NCBI GenBank assembly: GCA_002700305.1 | Contig: PACZ01000024.1 | Span: 186,001-250,000 of the forward strand | Direction: 5' to 3' | Length of the DNA stretch: 64,000 nucleotides | Origin: Hyphomonas sp. | GTDB taxonomy: Bacteria; Pseudomonadota; Alphaproteobacteria; Caulobacterales; Hyphomonadaceae | Shown here: piece after piece, positions 18,110 to 27,478 of the stretch | Layout: every line of letters begins with the position of its first letter | Numbering within the stretch: position 1 is the stretch's first letter | Translations under genes and position numbers: made by a program | The notes under the pieces: generated by a model | The model's input: only the letters and a program-made list of their open reading frames with translations | What the model was told of the DNA's origin: nothing | Databases searched by the model: none

Positions 18110-19441
18110 GTGCCACGAACAAACCTCGGCCCGGTCTGTATTACGAATGCCGCGCCGGAATATGCCGAAGCACTCCGAGAAAAAATTCAGGCTTCAGGAG
18201 GCACCGCAGTTATTGTTGATGTGCCTGAAGGCACCGGAACGTTCGTCCTGACCGAGGGCCTATCAGCACAACCGCCAGCAGAACGGCATTATTTTGCGCT
18301 ACAAGCCATGCTGGCTGCGAAAGCTGGCTCCAAAACAGTCCTGTTGAATTTCGCTTCCTCTCCCTCGCGAACGGAAATCGGGGGCACAACCGGACTTTGT
18401 CGCACAATCAGGCTGGAGCATCCAGGAACTGAGGCCTACTCCATATCCATTGCAGACGACAGGAACCCGGGTTCCCTGGCGTCCAAAATCATGCAGGCCA
18501 TCTCCCTTTCTGACAGTGACTACTCGCTTCGGGAAGACGGGATATATCTGGATATGCCGGACGAAGACCTTGCCCCGCCCGAAGTTCCCGAACAAAAGCC
18601 TGATCGCCAATCCGTCTGGCTTGTCTCTGGTGGCGCCCGGGGCGTTACGGCGGACTGCACGATCGAACTCGCCAGGCGAACAGGTGGTACATTTGTTCTG
18701 CTCGGACGATCGGACGTTACACCCTGGCCTGAATGGCTGCCGCTGGAAAGAGACCTAAAAGCCCTCCGCGGAGCGCTTGCACGAAACGCGAGCCGCCCCG
18801 GCATGCCCCGCAAGCCAATGGAGATAGACCATTACGCCCGCAGACTTCTGGCAGGTCTGGAAATCACCGACACGATCTCGTCCATCGAACAATCCGGTGC
18901 CAAAGCGCGCTACATTCAAGTGGATATTGGAAATGCAGACCAGCTCCGCGCCACTCTTGAAAACGTCCAACATGAACTGGGCAGCATAACCGGGCTTGTT
19001 CATGGCGCCGGTGTTCTGGCGGATGGAACGGCTGAACAGCTCCGTCTGGAAGACTTCCAACGAGTCTTTGGTCCAAAAGTATTTGGACTGGAGAACATTC
19101 TGGCGTCTCTGGATGTGAATTCATTGTCGCACATCGCCCTGTTTTCATCCGCATCTGCCGTATTTGGAAACGAAGGACAGGCAAATTATGCGGCCGCCAA
19201 TGAGTGGCTCAATAATGTGTCACTGCAGCTGGCGCGCGAACATCCGGCCACTCAAGTGAAAGCCTTTTGCTGGGGACCATGGCAAGGTGGCATGGTCGAT
19301 GAAGCACTGGCTCGTATGTTTACCGAACGCGGGATCAGCCTCATCAGCAAATCCGAAGGCGCAAGAATTTTTGCCGATCAGCTGCTTCAGTCTCCACATG
19401 ACCATATCCGCTTTGTCGTCGGCGACGATTGGGGTGGGTGA
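18110..19441 (+). CDS. PfaA-type ketoreductase (KR), probably expressed as a -1 frameshift extension of pfaA
   Basis: From GTG 18110 this gives 443 residues with an N-terminal structural subdomain (about 1-160) and a catalytic KR: S-G-G-A-R-G-V-T-A for NADPH and S-S-A-S-A-V-F-G...N-Y-A-A-A-N with catalytic Ser/Tyr/Asn. It reduces the beta-keto intermediate. No ribosome site precedes GTG 18110, and no ATG, GTG or TTG occurs in frame between it and the pfaA T7 run. The frame stays open back to 17981, and its translation looks protein-like. With a -1 shift at 17981-17987 the fusion would be about 1794 residues, KS-AT-ACP-ACP-KR, the normal PfaA order. It ends in TGATG, coupled to the next gene. 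Confidence 0.85.
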   Translation: MPRTNLGPVCITNAAPEYAEALREKIQASGGTAVIVDVPEGTGTFVLTEGLSAQPPAERHYFALQAMLAAKAGSKTVLLNFASSPSRTEIGGTTGLCRTIRLEHPGTEAYSISIADDRNPGSLASKIMQAISLSDSDYSLREDGIYLDMPDEDLAPPEVPEQKPDRQSVWLVSGGARGVTADCTIELARRTGGTFVLLGRSDVTPWPEWLPLERDLKALRGALARNASRPGMPRKPMEIDHYARRLLAGLEITDTISSIEQSGAKARYIQVDIGNADQLRATLENVQHELGSITGLVHGAGVLADGTAEQLRLEDFQRVFGPKVFGLENILASLDVNSLSHIALFSSASAVFGNEGQANYAAANEWLNNVSLQLAREHPATQVKAFCWGPWQGGMVDEALARMFTERGISLISKSEGARIFADQLLQSPHDHIRFVVGDDWGG

Positions 19442-22400
19442 TGAAGGCATTCGAACCTGTCGCGATCGTTGGGCAGGGGTGTGTTCTGCCTGGAGCCAAT
19501 ACACCAGGTAAACTGACCCAGCTGGTTATGGAAAACAGGACGGTCTACGGCACGGTCACGCCTGAGGAGTTAGGACTATACAGAAGCGCAGCCCAGGGAC
19601 GTTCTTTTGTATCCGGACGTATCAAAGGGTTCGAACAGCTCTTCGACCCTGACCGGCTCAAGCTCAAATCGGTGAACCCAGACGAACTGGATCCCGTTTG
19701 CAGCTGGCCGTTACACGCTGCGCTCGACGCCTGGGAAGACGCTGACCGCCCAAAAGTTCGGCCGACATCAATGGGTGTGTTTGTCGCCAACCTCTCTTAT
19801 CCATCTACCAGTCATGTGAAGTTTGCCTCTCAGCTATGGCAACATCAGGAAACGCCGCCGGCGCATTCCGTTTTAAATTCCGCGCTGCCCGCCAAGCTGA
19901 TCGCGGAATCGCTTCGCTCAACCGGCCCCTGCTTTTCACTGGACGCGGCCTGCGCATCGTCACTGTACGTCATCGACATTGCCTGCGGAAAGCTGAACGC
20001 GCGGCAGATCGACTGCGCCGTAATTGCAGGCGTGAACGCGGCAGACAACCTGATCCTCCATATTGGCTTTGAGGCGCTGAACGCCCTCAGCCCCACAGGC
20101 CGCTCCCGTCCTTTCGTCAAAGGCGCCGATGGACTCATTCCGTCTGAAGGGGCAGCAGCGCTTGTGTTGAAGCGCCTGACGGATGTTGAGCCCGGAGAAA
20201 AAGTCTACGGCGTAATTCGCGGCAGCGGTCTGTCCAATGACGGGCGCCGCAAAGGACTGCTTGCCCCTGCTACCGAAGGTCAGGTCGACGCAATGCGACG
20301 GGGGCTAGAATGCAGCGGGATAGATCCGCACACGATCCAGTATGTTGAGTGCCACGCGACAGGCACCGCCGTCGGCGATAGCGTGGAGGTCTCGTCTGTC
20401 AGATCCGTCTACAAAGACGTCGAACATCTGTCTTTGGGGTCTCTGAAGGCAAATACCGGTCATCTTATCACGGTTGCCGGCCTTGCCAGCGTGCTGAAAC
20501 TTACCGGCGCCATGGCAGAAGAGCGTATACCGCCAACGCCCCTGGACGGTCAGTTGCTTGACCCGTTGCAGGACAGTGGACTGGACGTTCCGACGAGTCC
20601 CTCAAACTGGGAAACCTCCGGAGCGCCGCGCCGAGCTGCCATCAGCAATTTCGGATTTGGTGGAAACAATGCCCACCTGATTCTGGAGGAGTATCGCCCT
20701 TCGACACGAAAGGGCCGTAGCCGGGCGATCAAGACACCTCCTGCTCCGGATATCGTTATCTGTGCCGCATCGCTGATGGCGGGCAGTGATTGCACAACTG
20801 ATAGCGTTCTCCGGCGCCTTATGAACCACCCTGTCAAACGGCCCGAAAAGCTTGAAGAGATCGGCGCCAATGCGGTGGATGCCCGTTCTCCGCCCAAGGA
20901 CCTGGCGCAGGCAGAACCTCAGCAACTCGCCATCCTCTCAACGGTCAGTGAAGCCCTGAGCCGCGTCGGCTCCTTCGAGGCTGAAACGACAGGCGTGTTT
21001 GCCGGCATGGCTTGTGCTGCAGACTCCGCGAGATGGGCGTTGAGGGAACGTGCAACAGCCAATCCGGCGCAATCTGCAGACGATATCGCGCCTAAACTGG
21101 ATTCCGCCGCTGTTCTTGGCGCGATGGCCAACATGACGGCGAACAGGATTACCTTCGCACAAGACATCCGCGGGATGGGCTTCTCGGTGTCTGCCGGTCC
21201 TGCGAGCGGGTTGGCGGCGCTTGATCTCGCAATTGACGCGCTGATCTCCGGACGCCTGTCCACCGCTATCGTTGCGGCTGCAGATTTTGCCACTGAGCCC
21301 GTCCGTGCCCGAGCGCTTGCGGATATTCGCGGCCTTGAGCATCCCGGAGACGCCTCCGCGGCCCTGGTTCTGAAACGGCGCGAAGATGCTGAAGCGGCGG
21401 GAGACCCCATCCTTGCCACCGTAAAACCGGTGGATTGGAAAAACAGGAAGGCCCGATCGACTCCAGGCCTGTTTCCTGCGGTCTACGGTCAGGCACCTGA
21501 TGCAGAACCTCTGGCGGAGGTCGCGCTGGAGTGTCTGCTGAATGCTCACAGCCATATGCAGACGGACGCTGGCGCCATACCGGCCCTCTCTTTCAAGAGA
21601 AAGAAGCGCCATGTTTCAGTTTCGGCCGGACTGGCAAATGCAGGTTCGTCGGTTTCCTTTGAGCTTGAGCCTCCTCAGGTCCTGCCGGATCCTCTCCGGC
21701 CAACGCCATTTATGTTCCATGCCGCTGCCAGCGGCCGGAGGAAACTTGCAGAAGCACTGAATGCCGGCCGAGAAGGTGGCCGGGGCGGCTACCGGATCGC
21801 ACTCGTTGCAACGAGTGAGGATGAACTGGACGAGCTTCGCGCTACAGCCGCCCAGTCCTTGGCGAGGGACCAGCTTCCTTCCGGTGAAGGCATCCATTTT
21901 GGAGAAGGCAAGCCTGACGGTGAGCTGGCATTCATGTTTACCGGCTCAGCCGCCGTCTACCCGCGCATGGCAAGACGGCTGTTGATGGCATTTCCTGAGG
22001 TCCGGAAAGCCCTCTCCAAATTGTTGCGGGCTGAAGAGATTGCCGCCCTGCTGTCTCGTTCGAACCTGACTGAGTTCGAACAGTTGTGCGCTGGCACGCT
22101 GGTCAGTCAGGCGCACGCGATCCTGTGGCTTGATTTGCTCAAAGTGAAACCCGATGCCGCCATCGGCCTGTCATTGGGTGAGTCCAACGCACTGTTTTCG
22201 TTTGGATACTGGAAAGACCCGGGGGCCCTCCTGGATGAAATATCCGAAGCCGCAATGTATGAGCGGCATATTGGCGGCGCGTTCGAGACAGCCAAACAAG
22301 CCTGGGGCCCAAATGTCCCGTCAGACTGGACCAATTGGCGGCTGCAGGCGCCCGTCGAGCAGGTTAAACAAGCGCTCGAACGGCACCCGGGCGTCGAGAT

Positions 22401-25400
22401 CACCATCATCTACACAGATGACGACTGCATGATCGGTGGCCCCGCAGACGCCTGCAAGCAGCTATGCGATGAATTTGGCAAACAGGCTGGCGTGAAGATG
22501 AACCAGCACCTGATCGTGCATGCGAAGGCCATGAGGCCATTTGCGGACACGTGGCGGCGTCTGCATACGCGGGAGGTGCACCGGGGCTCTGGGGTGCGGC
22601 TATACGCCAATGCTATCCATGCGGCGTACGAGCCTGAGACAGCGGTCGTCGCGGACATGCTCACGCGGCAGGCGGTGGATACGGTTGATTTCCCCAAAAC
22701 GGTCCGCCAGGCGTGGAAGGACGGCGTGCGCACCTTCCTGGAGCTCGGTCCACGGGACACATTGACGACCAGCCTTTCCAAGACACTGAAAGATAAGCCT
22801 TTTAAGGCTATTTCCACGGACAGGATCGAGGCGTCCGACCTGGGCCAGGTCGCCCATGCGGCAGCCTTCCTCTACGCCGATGGCCGAGACATAGACCTCG
22901 AACCCCTGCGCCAAACCCTTGCTGCTGCAAGGAAAAACGAGACCGTTCCGCGCCGCAAATGGAACGTCACCAGACCGGTACCTTACCCCATGCCCAAGAT
23001 CGCCGAAGCCCCGCCAGAACCTGTCCGGAACGTTCTTCCGCATGCGCCCACGCTGCGCATACCCGACTATGCCATGACTATAGCGGACCAGGTCATGATC
23101 CCGGCCGGACCAGAAAATGCTCCCAAGACGGGCAAATGTGTCGAACCGCCCCGCAAAGTGACCAGCGGAACGGCACCGCTCCGACTGCGTACGCCGACCG
23201 GCCCGACACGTGACCGGGGCGCGATTGAGGCATCGACCCGTGGCAAGATGTCGGAATTCTTCGGACCTGATTTTTCCGATCAGGACAGTTTCGAGCGGCA
23301 GGTCCGGCTGCCGGCTCCGCCTCTCCTGCTTGTCGACCGGATCACCGGAATCGATGCGGCACCCCAGGAAGATGCGGCCGGAATTATCTGGACCGAAACC
23401 GACCTCTCCAACCATACCGACTTTGTTCAAGACGGGCGCGTCCGCCCGGGGCCGCTGATCGAATGCGGCCAGGCGGATCTGACCCTGATTGGCTGGATGG
23501 GCGCTGACCTGCAAAACAGGGATGAGCGCGTCTACCGCCTGCTCGGTTGTGAAATCACATTCCATGAAGGCGGACTGCCCCTCGATGCGGACACGCTGAA
23601 ATTCCAGATTGAGATTACCGGCCACGCCGAGCTTGCCGGGGTCCGGATGTTCTTCTTCCAGTACGACTGCCGCACAGAGGATCGCCTCGCCTTTTCCGTA
23701 CGCAACGGACAGGCTGGCTTTTTCACGGACGACGAACTCAACAACAGCAAGGGCGTCATCTGGGACGCTACCAAAGACGCGCCTTCGACAGCCACGCCTA
23801 CCGACTTCACCCCTCAGCGTGTCACGGAGAAACGCAAATTCACGGCCGCGGACGTCAACGCGTTCCGCAAGGGTGACGCCTTTGCGTGTTTCGGGGCGGG
23901 CTTCGAGCTTTGCGCGGCCCACTCCAATCCCCCTCATATTCCCGACGGAAAACTCGCCCTTTTCGACGAGGTGATTGCCTTTGACCCGCAAGGCGGGCCC
24001 TGGAAACGGGGCTACCTCCGCGCGCGGGCCGCAACGCCCGCAAGTAGCTGGTTCTATGACGGCCACTTCCACAAAGACCCCTGCATGCCCGGCACACTTA
24101 TGGCGGAAGCCGCGGTCCAGACACTCGAATTCTTTGCGGCAGCTGTAGGCCTTACGGTTGAACGGGATGGATATGTGTTTGAACCCATTCCGGAACACAC
24201 GGCCAAGTTCGTTTGCCGCGGACAGGTTGTTCCGGACAAGGATCATGATGTGACCTATGAAGTCTTCATCGATGAAATCATCGATGGGGAAACGCCGGAA
24301 ATCTACGCGTCCCTTCTTGCGCGCTGCGATGGGCACAAGGTCTTCCACTGCCCGCGTTTCGGCATCCGCCTGCGCCGCAACTGGCCCGCGGCGCGCATTG
24401 ACGCAAATCCGCTTCTGATCGGCCCCGAACGGGAAAGCCGCGGCGACCATGCCGCCTTGCTGGACTGCGCAAACGGCGCCCCCTCTGCCGCTTTCGGCGA
24501 GATGTATCGCCCCTATGATGATCAGGGGAATGTACCGCGCCTGCCTCAGCCGCCTTACCACTTCATTTCCCGTGTGACATCCGTCAGCACACGCCCGGCT
24601 GAAGAAACACTCGGTGCGACGATGACGGCGGAATACGATATACCCGCCGATGCCTGGTATTTCGATGATAATCTCAACGGCACGATGCCGTTTGCCGTCC
24701 TGTGCGAGATTGCCCTTCAGCCATGCGGCTGGCTGGCCAGCCATTCCGGCTTTGCCCTTGTTGGCACCTTGCGGTTCCGCAACCTTGAAGGCGATGGCTT
24801 CCTCCACATGGAAGTCGGCCGCAATGACGATATGCTGAAGGTCCGCAGCACACTGACGAATATCGCCAAGGTCGGTCCGATGACCCTTGTGTCTTTTGAC
24901 GTCGAGGTCATTACAGGCGATGGGCGTCAGGTTCTGGATCTGAAGACGCAATTTGGCTTCTTCCCGCCGGCATCGCTTGTGCGGCAGGCGGGGCTCCCTG
25001 CCAAACCTCACTTCACATCCGCATTCGACCTTCGCCCTGCGCCAATCCAGATAGATATGCAGGAACCGCTCGCTTCCGGCCGGATGAAAATGATCGATGA
25101 GATTGACTTCTGCGACCCGAACGGCGGTGAAGCCGGCCTCGGCCTGATCCGCGCGCAACAGCATGTCGATCCGTATGCGTGGTACTTCAAGGCGCACTTT
25201 TATCAGGACCCTGTCCAGCCCGGCTCGCTGGGGCTCGATGCATTGGTCCAGGCGCTGACGCAACTCGTCTGGAAGAAGGGCCTGCAGCAAGGCATGACCC
25301 ACCCCCACCTCACAACCCTGGCGCCCAATGCGCCCATGAAGTGGAGTTATCGCGGCCAGGTCACACCGGAACGCAAGACTGTGACGAGCGTGATGGAAAT

Positions 25401-25521
25401 CCTGAGCATCGAAGACCGGGAAGACGACATTCTGATCACCGCCCGGGGCAGCCTCTGGCGCGATGGGCTTCGTGTCTATGAAGTCGGCCCGATGAGCGTT
25501 TCGTTGAAGGACCTTGGCTAG
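19441..25521 (+). CDS. pfaC: PfaC-like synthase with fused AT: KS-CLF-AT-DH-DH
   Basis: A 2026-residue protein. KS (about 1-420) has D-A-A-C171-A-S-S, C-H-A-T-G-T and N-T-G-H. The chain-length-factor domain (about 430-760) aligns Pro587 (S-A-G-P-A-S-G) with the lost active Cys. A PfaB-like acyltransferase (about 770-1150) has G-L-S911-L-G-E. After a linker come four hotdog folds: the 1st and 3rd lack the catalytic His, while the 2nd (F-Y-D-G-H1542-F-H-K-D-P) and 4th (Y-F-K-A-H1919-F-Y-Q-D-P) keep the FabA-type H...D-P-x-x-P-G. That makes two double-hotdog dehydratases/isomerases. In the classical marine system the AT is a separate PfaB; here it is fused between CLF and DH. The start overlaps the KR stop. 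Confidence 0.92.
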   Translation: MKAFEPVAIVGQGCVLPGANTPGKLTQLVMENRTVYGTVTPEELGLYRSAAQGRSFVSGRIKGFEQLFDPDRLKLKSVNPDELDPVCSWPLHAALDAWEDADRPKVRPTSMGVFVANLSYPSTSHVKFASQLWQHQETPPAHSVLNSALPAKLIAESLRSTGPCFSLDAACASSLYVIDIACGKLNARQIDCAVIAGVNAADNLILHIGFEALNALSPTGRSRPFVKGADGLIPSEGAAALVLKRLTDVEPGEKVYGVIRGSGLSNDGRRKGLLAPATEGQVDAMRRGLECSGIDPHTIQYVECHATGTAVGDSVEVSSVRSVYKDVEHLSLGSLKANTGHLITVAGLASVLKLTGAMAEERIPPTPLDGQLLDPLQDSGLDVPTSPSNWETSGAPRRAAISNFGFGGNNAHLILEEYRPSTRKGRSRAIKTPPAPDIVICAASLMAGSDCTTDSVLRRLMNHPVKRPEKLEEIGANAVDARSPPKDLAQAEPQQLAILSTVSEALSRVGSFEAETTGVFAGMACAADSARWALRERATANPAQSADDIAPKLDSAAVLGAMANMTANRITFAQDIRGMGFSVSAGPASGLAALDLAIDALISGRLSTAIVAAADFATEPVRARALADIRGLEHPGDASAALVLKRREDAEAAGDPILATVKPVDWKNRKARSTPGLFPAVYGQAPDAEPLAEVALECLLNAHSHMQTDAGAIPALSFKRKKRHVSVSAGLANAGSSVSFELEPPQVLPDPLRPTPFMFHAAASGRRKLAEALNAGREGGRGGYRIALVATSEDELDELRATAAQSLARDQLPSGEGIHFGEGKPDGELAFMFTGSAAVYPRMARRLLMAFPEVRKALSKLLRAEEIAALLSRSNLTEFEQLCAGTLVSQAHAILWLDLLKVKPDAAIGLSLGESNALFSFGYWKDPGALLDEISEAAMYERHIGGAFETAKQAWGPNVPSDWTNWRLQAPVEQVKQALERHPGVEITIIYTDDDCMIGGPADACKQLCDEFGKQAGVKMNQHLIVHAKAMRPFADTWRRLHTREVHRGSGVRLYANAIHAAYEPETAVVADMLTRQAVDTVDFPKTVRQAWKDGVRTFLELGPRDTLTTSLSKTLKDKPFKAISTDRIEASDLGQVAHAAAFLYADGRDIDLEPLRQTLAAARKNETVPRRKWNVTRPVPYPMPKIAEAPPEPVRNVLPHAPTLRIPDYAMTIADQVMIPAGPENAPKTGKCVEPPRKVTSGTAPLRLRTPTGPTRDRGAIEASTRGKMSEFFGPDFSDQDSFERQVRLPAPPLLLVDRITGIDAAPQEDAAGIIWTETDLSNHTDFVQDGRVRPGPLIECGQADLTLIGWMGADLQNRDERVYRLLGCEITFHEGGLPLDADTLKFQIEITGHAELAGVRMFFFQYDCRTEDRLAFSVRNGQAGFFTDDELNNSKGVIWDATKDAPSTATPTDFTPQRVTEKRKFTAADVNAFRKGDAFACFGAGFELCAAHSNPPHIPDGKLALFDEVIAFDPQGGPWKRGYLRARAATPASSWFYDGHFHKDPCMPGTLMAEAAVQTLEFFAAAVGLTVERDGYVFEPIPEHTAKFVCRGQVVPDKDHDVTYEVFIDEIIDGETPEIYASLLARCDGHKVFHCPRFGIRLRRNWPAARIDANPLLIGPERESRGDHAALLDCANGAPSAAFGEMYRPYDDQGNVPRLPQPPYHFISRVTSVSTRPAEETLGATMTAEYDIPADAWYFDDNLNGTMPFAVLCEIALQPCGWLASHSGFALVGTLRFRNLEGDGFLHMEVGRNDDMLKVRSTLTNIAKVGPMTLVSFDVEVITGDGRQVLDLKTQFGFFPPASLVRQAGLPAKPHFTSAFDLRPAPIQIDMQEPLASGRMKMIDEIDFCDPNGGEAGLGLIRAQQHVDPYAWYFKAHFYQDPVQPGSLGLDALVQALTQLVWKKGLQQGMTHPHLTTLAPNAPMKWSYRGQVTPERKTVTSVMEILSIEDREDDILITARGSLWRDGLRVYEVGPMSVSLKDLG

Positions 25522-26192
25522 ACTGACATGGCGCGGCTGAGGACGAGCTCCCCGGTCTCAAAAATCTCAACCCGCAGAGTCAGGCCATCGTGCGCAAGGC
25601 TAAACTGGTCCTGCTGACCCGAGATGACTTCCCGAGGTAGGTGTATCCTTGGGGCGCCCCCTTTCAGCCCCGTTCCGGCGGACTTCAAGATCGCCTCCTT
25701 GGCGGCCCAACACCGGAAGAAACCGGCAAGGCCGCTCACCCCTTCGACAGCGCTACGGATGTCCCTGGCCTCGACTTCGGAGGAAAGCATGGGAAGCATC
25801 GCCTGCCAGCCAATGGGCCGGACCGTTTCGACATCCACACCCACCTTTCCCGACCGCACCAGGGCCAGCGCATTGGCTGTCCCGCTGTCTGAAAAGCTGA
25901 CCGAGACGTCGGGAAAATCCGGAAGGAAAGGACGTCCCTCCGGGTCATGGGCAATTGCAATGTCCGCGGCAGGTTCCGCCAGCAAATGAGACAGGAGTTC
26001 CCGCCGCTGGGAAAGATTACGGCCAAGCTGGTCGCGCTTTTCATCCGATACCAGACGCGAAATGCGCACTTTGTCGGCGCCGGAGAGTACAGCTTCGTTC
26101 AGCCGGCCCGACGCAGAATGCCAGAACCACGCCCCCTCCGCCCCCGGCTCAGCCGGGCCGCACTTCGGGAAAGGTCTGAAGTCCTGCAACAT
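25518..26192 (-). CDS. Sfp-type 4'-phosphopantetheinyl transferase (PfaE-like)
   Basis: A 224-residue Sfp-like transferase that moves phosphopantetheine from CoA onto ACP serines. The two diagnostic motifs are G118-V-D-V-E122 (Mg2+ binding) and W162-A-A-K-E-A167. The N-terminal F-S-D-S-G motif (P3-like substrate region) is also present. It converges on pfaC with a 4-bp overlap, so although transcribed separately it is very likely the activator of the two PfaA ACPs, the role of PfaE elsewhere. No strong ribosome site is visible. Confidence 0.9.
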   Translation of the reverse strand: MLQDFRPFPKCGPAEPGAEGAWFWHSASGRLNEAVLSGADKVRISRLVSDEKRDQLGRNLSQRRELLSHLLAEPAADIAIAHDPEGRPFLPDFPDVSVSFSDSGTANALALVRSGKVGVDVETVRPIGWQAMLPMLSSEVEARDIRSAVEGVSGLAGFFRCWAAKEAILKSAGTGLKGGAPRIHLPREVISGQQDQFSLAHDGLTLRVEIFETGELVLSRAMSV

Positions 26193-26263
26193 CGTCTGCA
26201 GCCTTGTAGATCGGCGCCTGCCCGGGCGCCAGAACCAGCTTCAACGAAAAACGACCGTGAAAG

Positions 26264-26353
26264 TGGCGGAGAGGAAGGGATTCGAACCCTCGATACGCGT
26301 TAACGTATACGCCCTTAGCAGGGGCGCGCCTTCAGCCACTCGGCCACCTCTCC
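26264..26353 (-). tRNA. tRNA-Ser (GCU anticodon)
   Basis: On the minus strand this folds as a class II tRNA. Acceptor GGAGAGG pairs with CCTCTCC (7 bp), D arm is GTGGCCGAGTGGCTGAAGGC, and the anticodon stem-loop CCCCTGCTAAGGG gives GCU. A long variable arm (CGTATACGTTAACGCGTA) and the TTCGAAT T-loop follow, then discriminator G and an encoded CCA at 26266-26264. It reads AGC/AGU serine codons. It lies 71 bp upstream of the phosphopantetheinyl transferase on the same strand. Confidence 0.95.
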
Positions 26354-26536
26354 AGCGCGGACTGCCGGTCTATTGAATGGCGGCTCCAATCGCAAGCCCT
26401 CTTCGCTTTCCGGGCTGCGGTTGTTGGCGTTTTGCCCCTGCCGGTGGGCTGGCAGCAATGCCATTGCCTGTATCCAGCACCCCTGCCTGTGATAGTTACG
26501 TATTCCTGATAGTCCAAAGCCCCTTAGGGAAAGCAG

Positions 26537-27478
26537 ATGACCGAATATTTCAAGCCCGTCCCGTTCCCGCTGTGGAAGGAAGACAAACTGGCCTTCGCCG
26601 ATGCGCTGGGCCGGTCTTTTCGCGAAACCGGATTTGCTGTCATTTCCGAACACCCGGTGTCCCAGTCCGTTATCGATGCGAACCTGAAGGCGACGAAGGA
26701 TTTCTTTGCCCTGCCTGAAGAGGTGAAGCTCAAATATGACGGACGTGAAGGCGGCGGACAGCGCGGCTACACGGCTTTCGGCGTGGAGAACGCCAAAGGG
26801 AAAGCGGAGGCGGACCAGAAGGAGTTCTGGCACACCGGACGGGCCCTGCCCGCGGATTCGCCTTATCGGGAGACGATGGCAGATACGCCGTCTGTTCCCG
26901 AGGTCCCGGATTTTGATGCCGCGACACGGGGAATGTATGACGCTCTGGACGGGTTTGGGCGCCAGCTTCTCCGCGCCGTTGCCCTTCACCTGAAGCTGGA
27001 AGAGACCTGGTTCGACAACAAGGTGGACGTCGGCAACTCCATCCTGCGCCTGCTTCACTACCCGCCGCAGACGAACCCGCCGCCGGAAGGCTCTGTGCGG
27101 GCCGGTGCGCATGAAGACATCAATGTCATCACGCTGCTGCTGGGCGCCGAAGAGGCCGGACTGGAAGTGAAACACCGTTCCGGGAAATGGCTGGCCGTGA
27201 GCCCGCCCCCGAATGCCCTGGTGATCAATTGCGGAGATATGCTTCAAAGGCTGACAGGCGGCGTGCTGCCGTCGACCACGCACCGGGTGGTGAACCCCTC
27301 TCCGGAACGTTCCAGATTCCCGCGTTACTCGACGCCTTTCTTCCTGCACTTCAACCAGGATGTGATGATCGAGGCGCTGCCGGGCTGCATTGCAGAAGGC
27401 GGCAAGGCTGAACCGCCGATCACGGCGCAGGACTATCTGATGGAGCGCCTGCGCGAGATTGGCCTGGTGAAAGCCTGA
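26537..27478 (+). CDS. 2-oxoglutarate/Fe(II) oxygenase, isopenicillin-N-synthase-like
   Basis: A 313-residue enzyme with the N-terminal DIOX_N region (R-E-T-G-F-A-V-I-S-E-H) and a C-terminal jelly roll holding the iron triad H192-x-D194...H249. The 2-oxoglutarate-binding R-x-S is in F-P-R-Y-S-T-P-F-F. Members hydroxylate or oxidise small metabolites; the substrate cannot be told. A ribosome site (AGGGAAAG) precedes the ATG by about 5 bases. Its stop codon lies inside an 11-bp inverted repeat shared with the convergent thiG end. Confidence 0.87.
   Translation: MTEYFKPVPFPLWKEDKLAFADALGRSFRETGFAVISEHPVSQSVIDANLKATKDFFALPEEVKLKYDGREGGGQRGYTAFGVENAKGKAEADQKEFWHTGRALPADSPYRETMADTPSVPEVPDFDAATRGMYDALDGFGRQLLRAVALHLKLEETWFDNKVDVGNSILRLLHYPPQTNPPPEGSVRAGAHEDINVITLLLGAEEAGLEVKHRSGKWLAVSPPPNALVINCGDMLQRLTGGVLPSTTHRVVNPSPERSRFPRYSTPFFLHFNQDVMIEALPGCIAEGGKAEPPITAQDYLMERLREIGLVKA

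Noticed and set aside
22600-25308. 902-codon open frame on the minus strand opposite pfaC
   Set aside because: Lies entirely antisense to a gene with clear domain motifs; long antisense frames are expected in GC-rich DNA with strong third-base bias. Its translation has no family signature.
26264-26353. tRNA-Ser as integration site of the Pfa cluster
   Set aside because: The tRNA 3' end does face the cluster, but I found no copy of its terminal bases at the other boundary and no integrase or transposase in the window.
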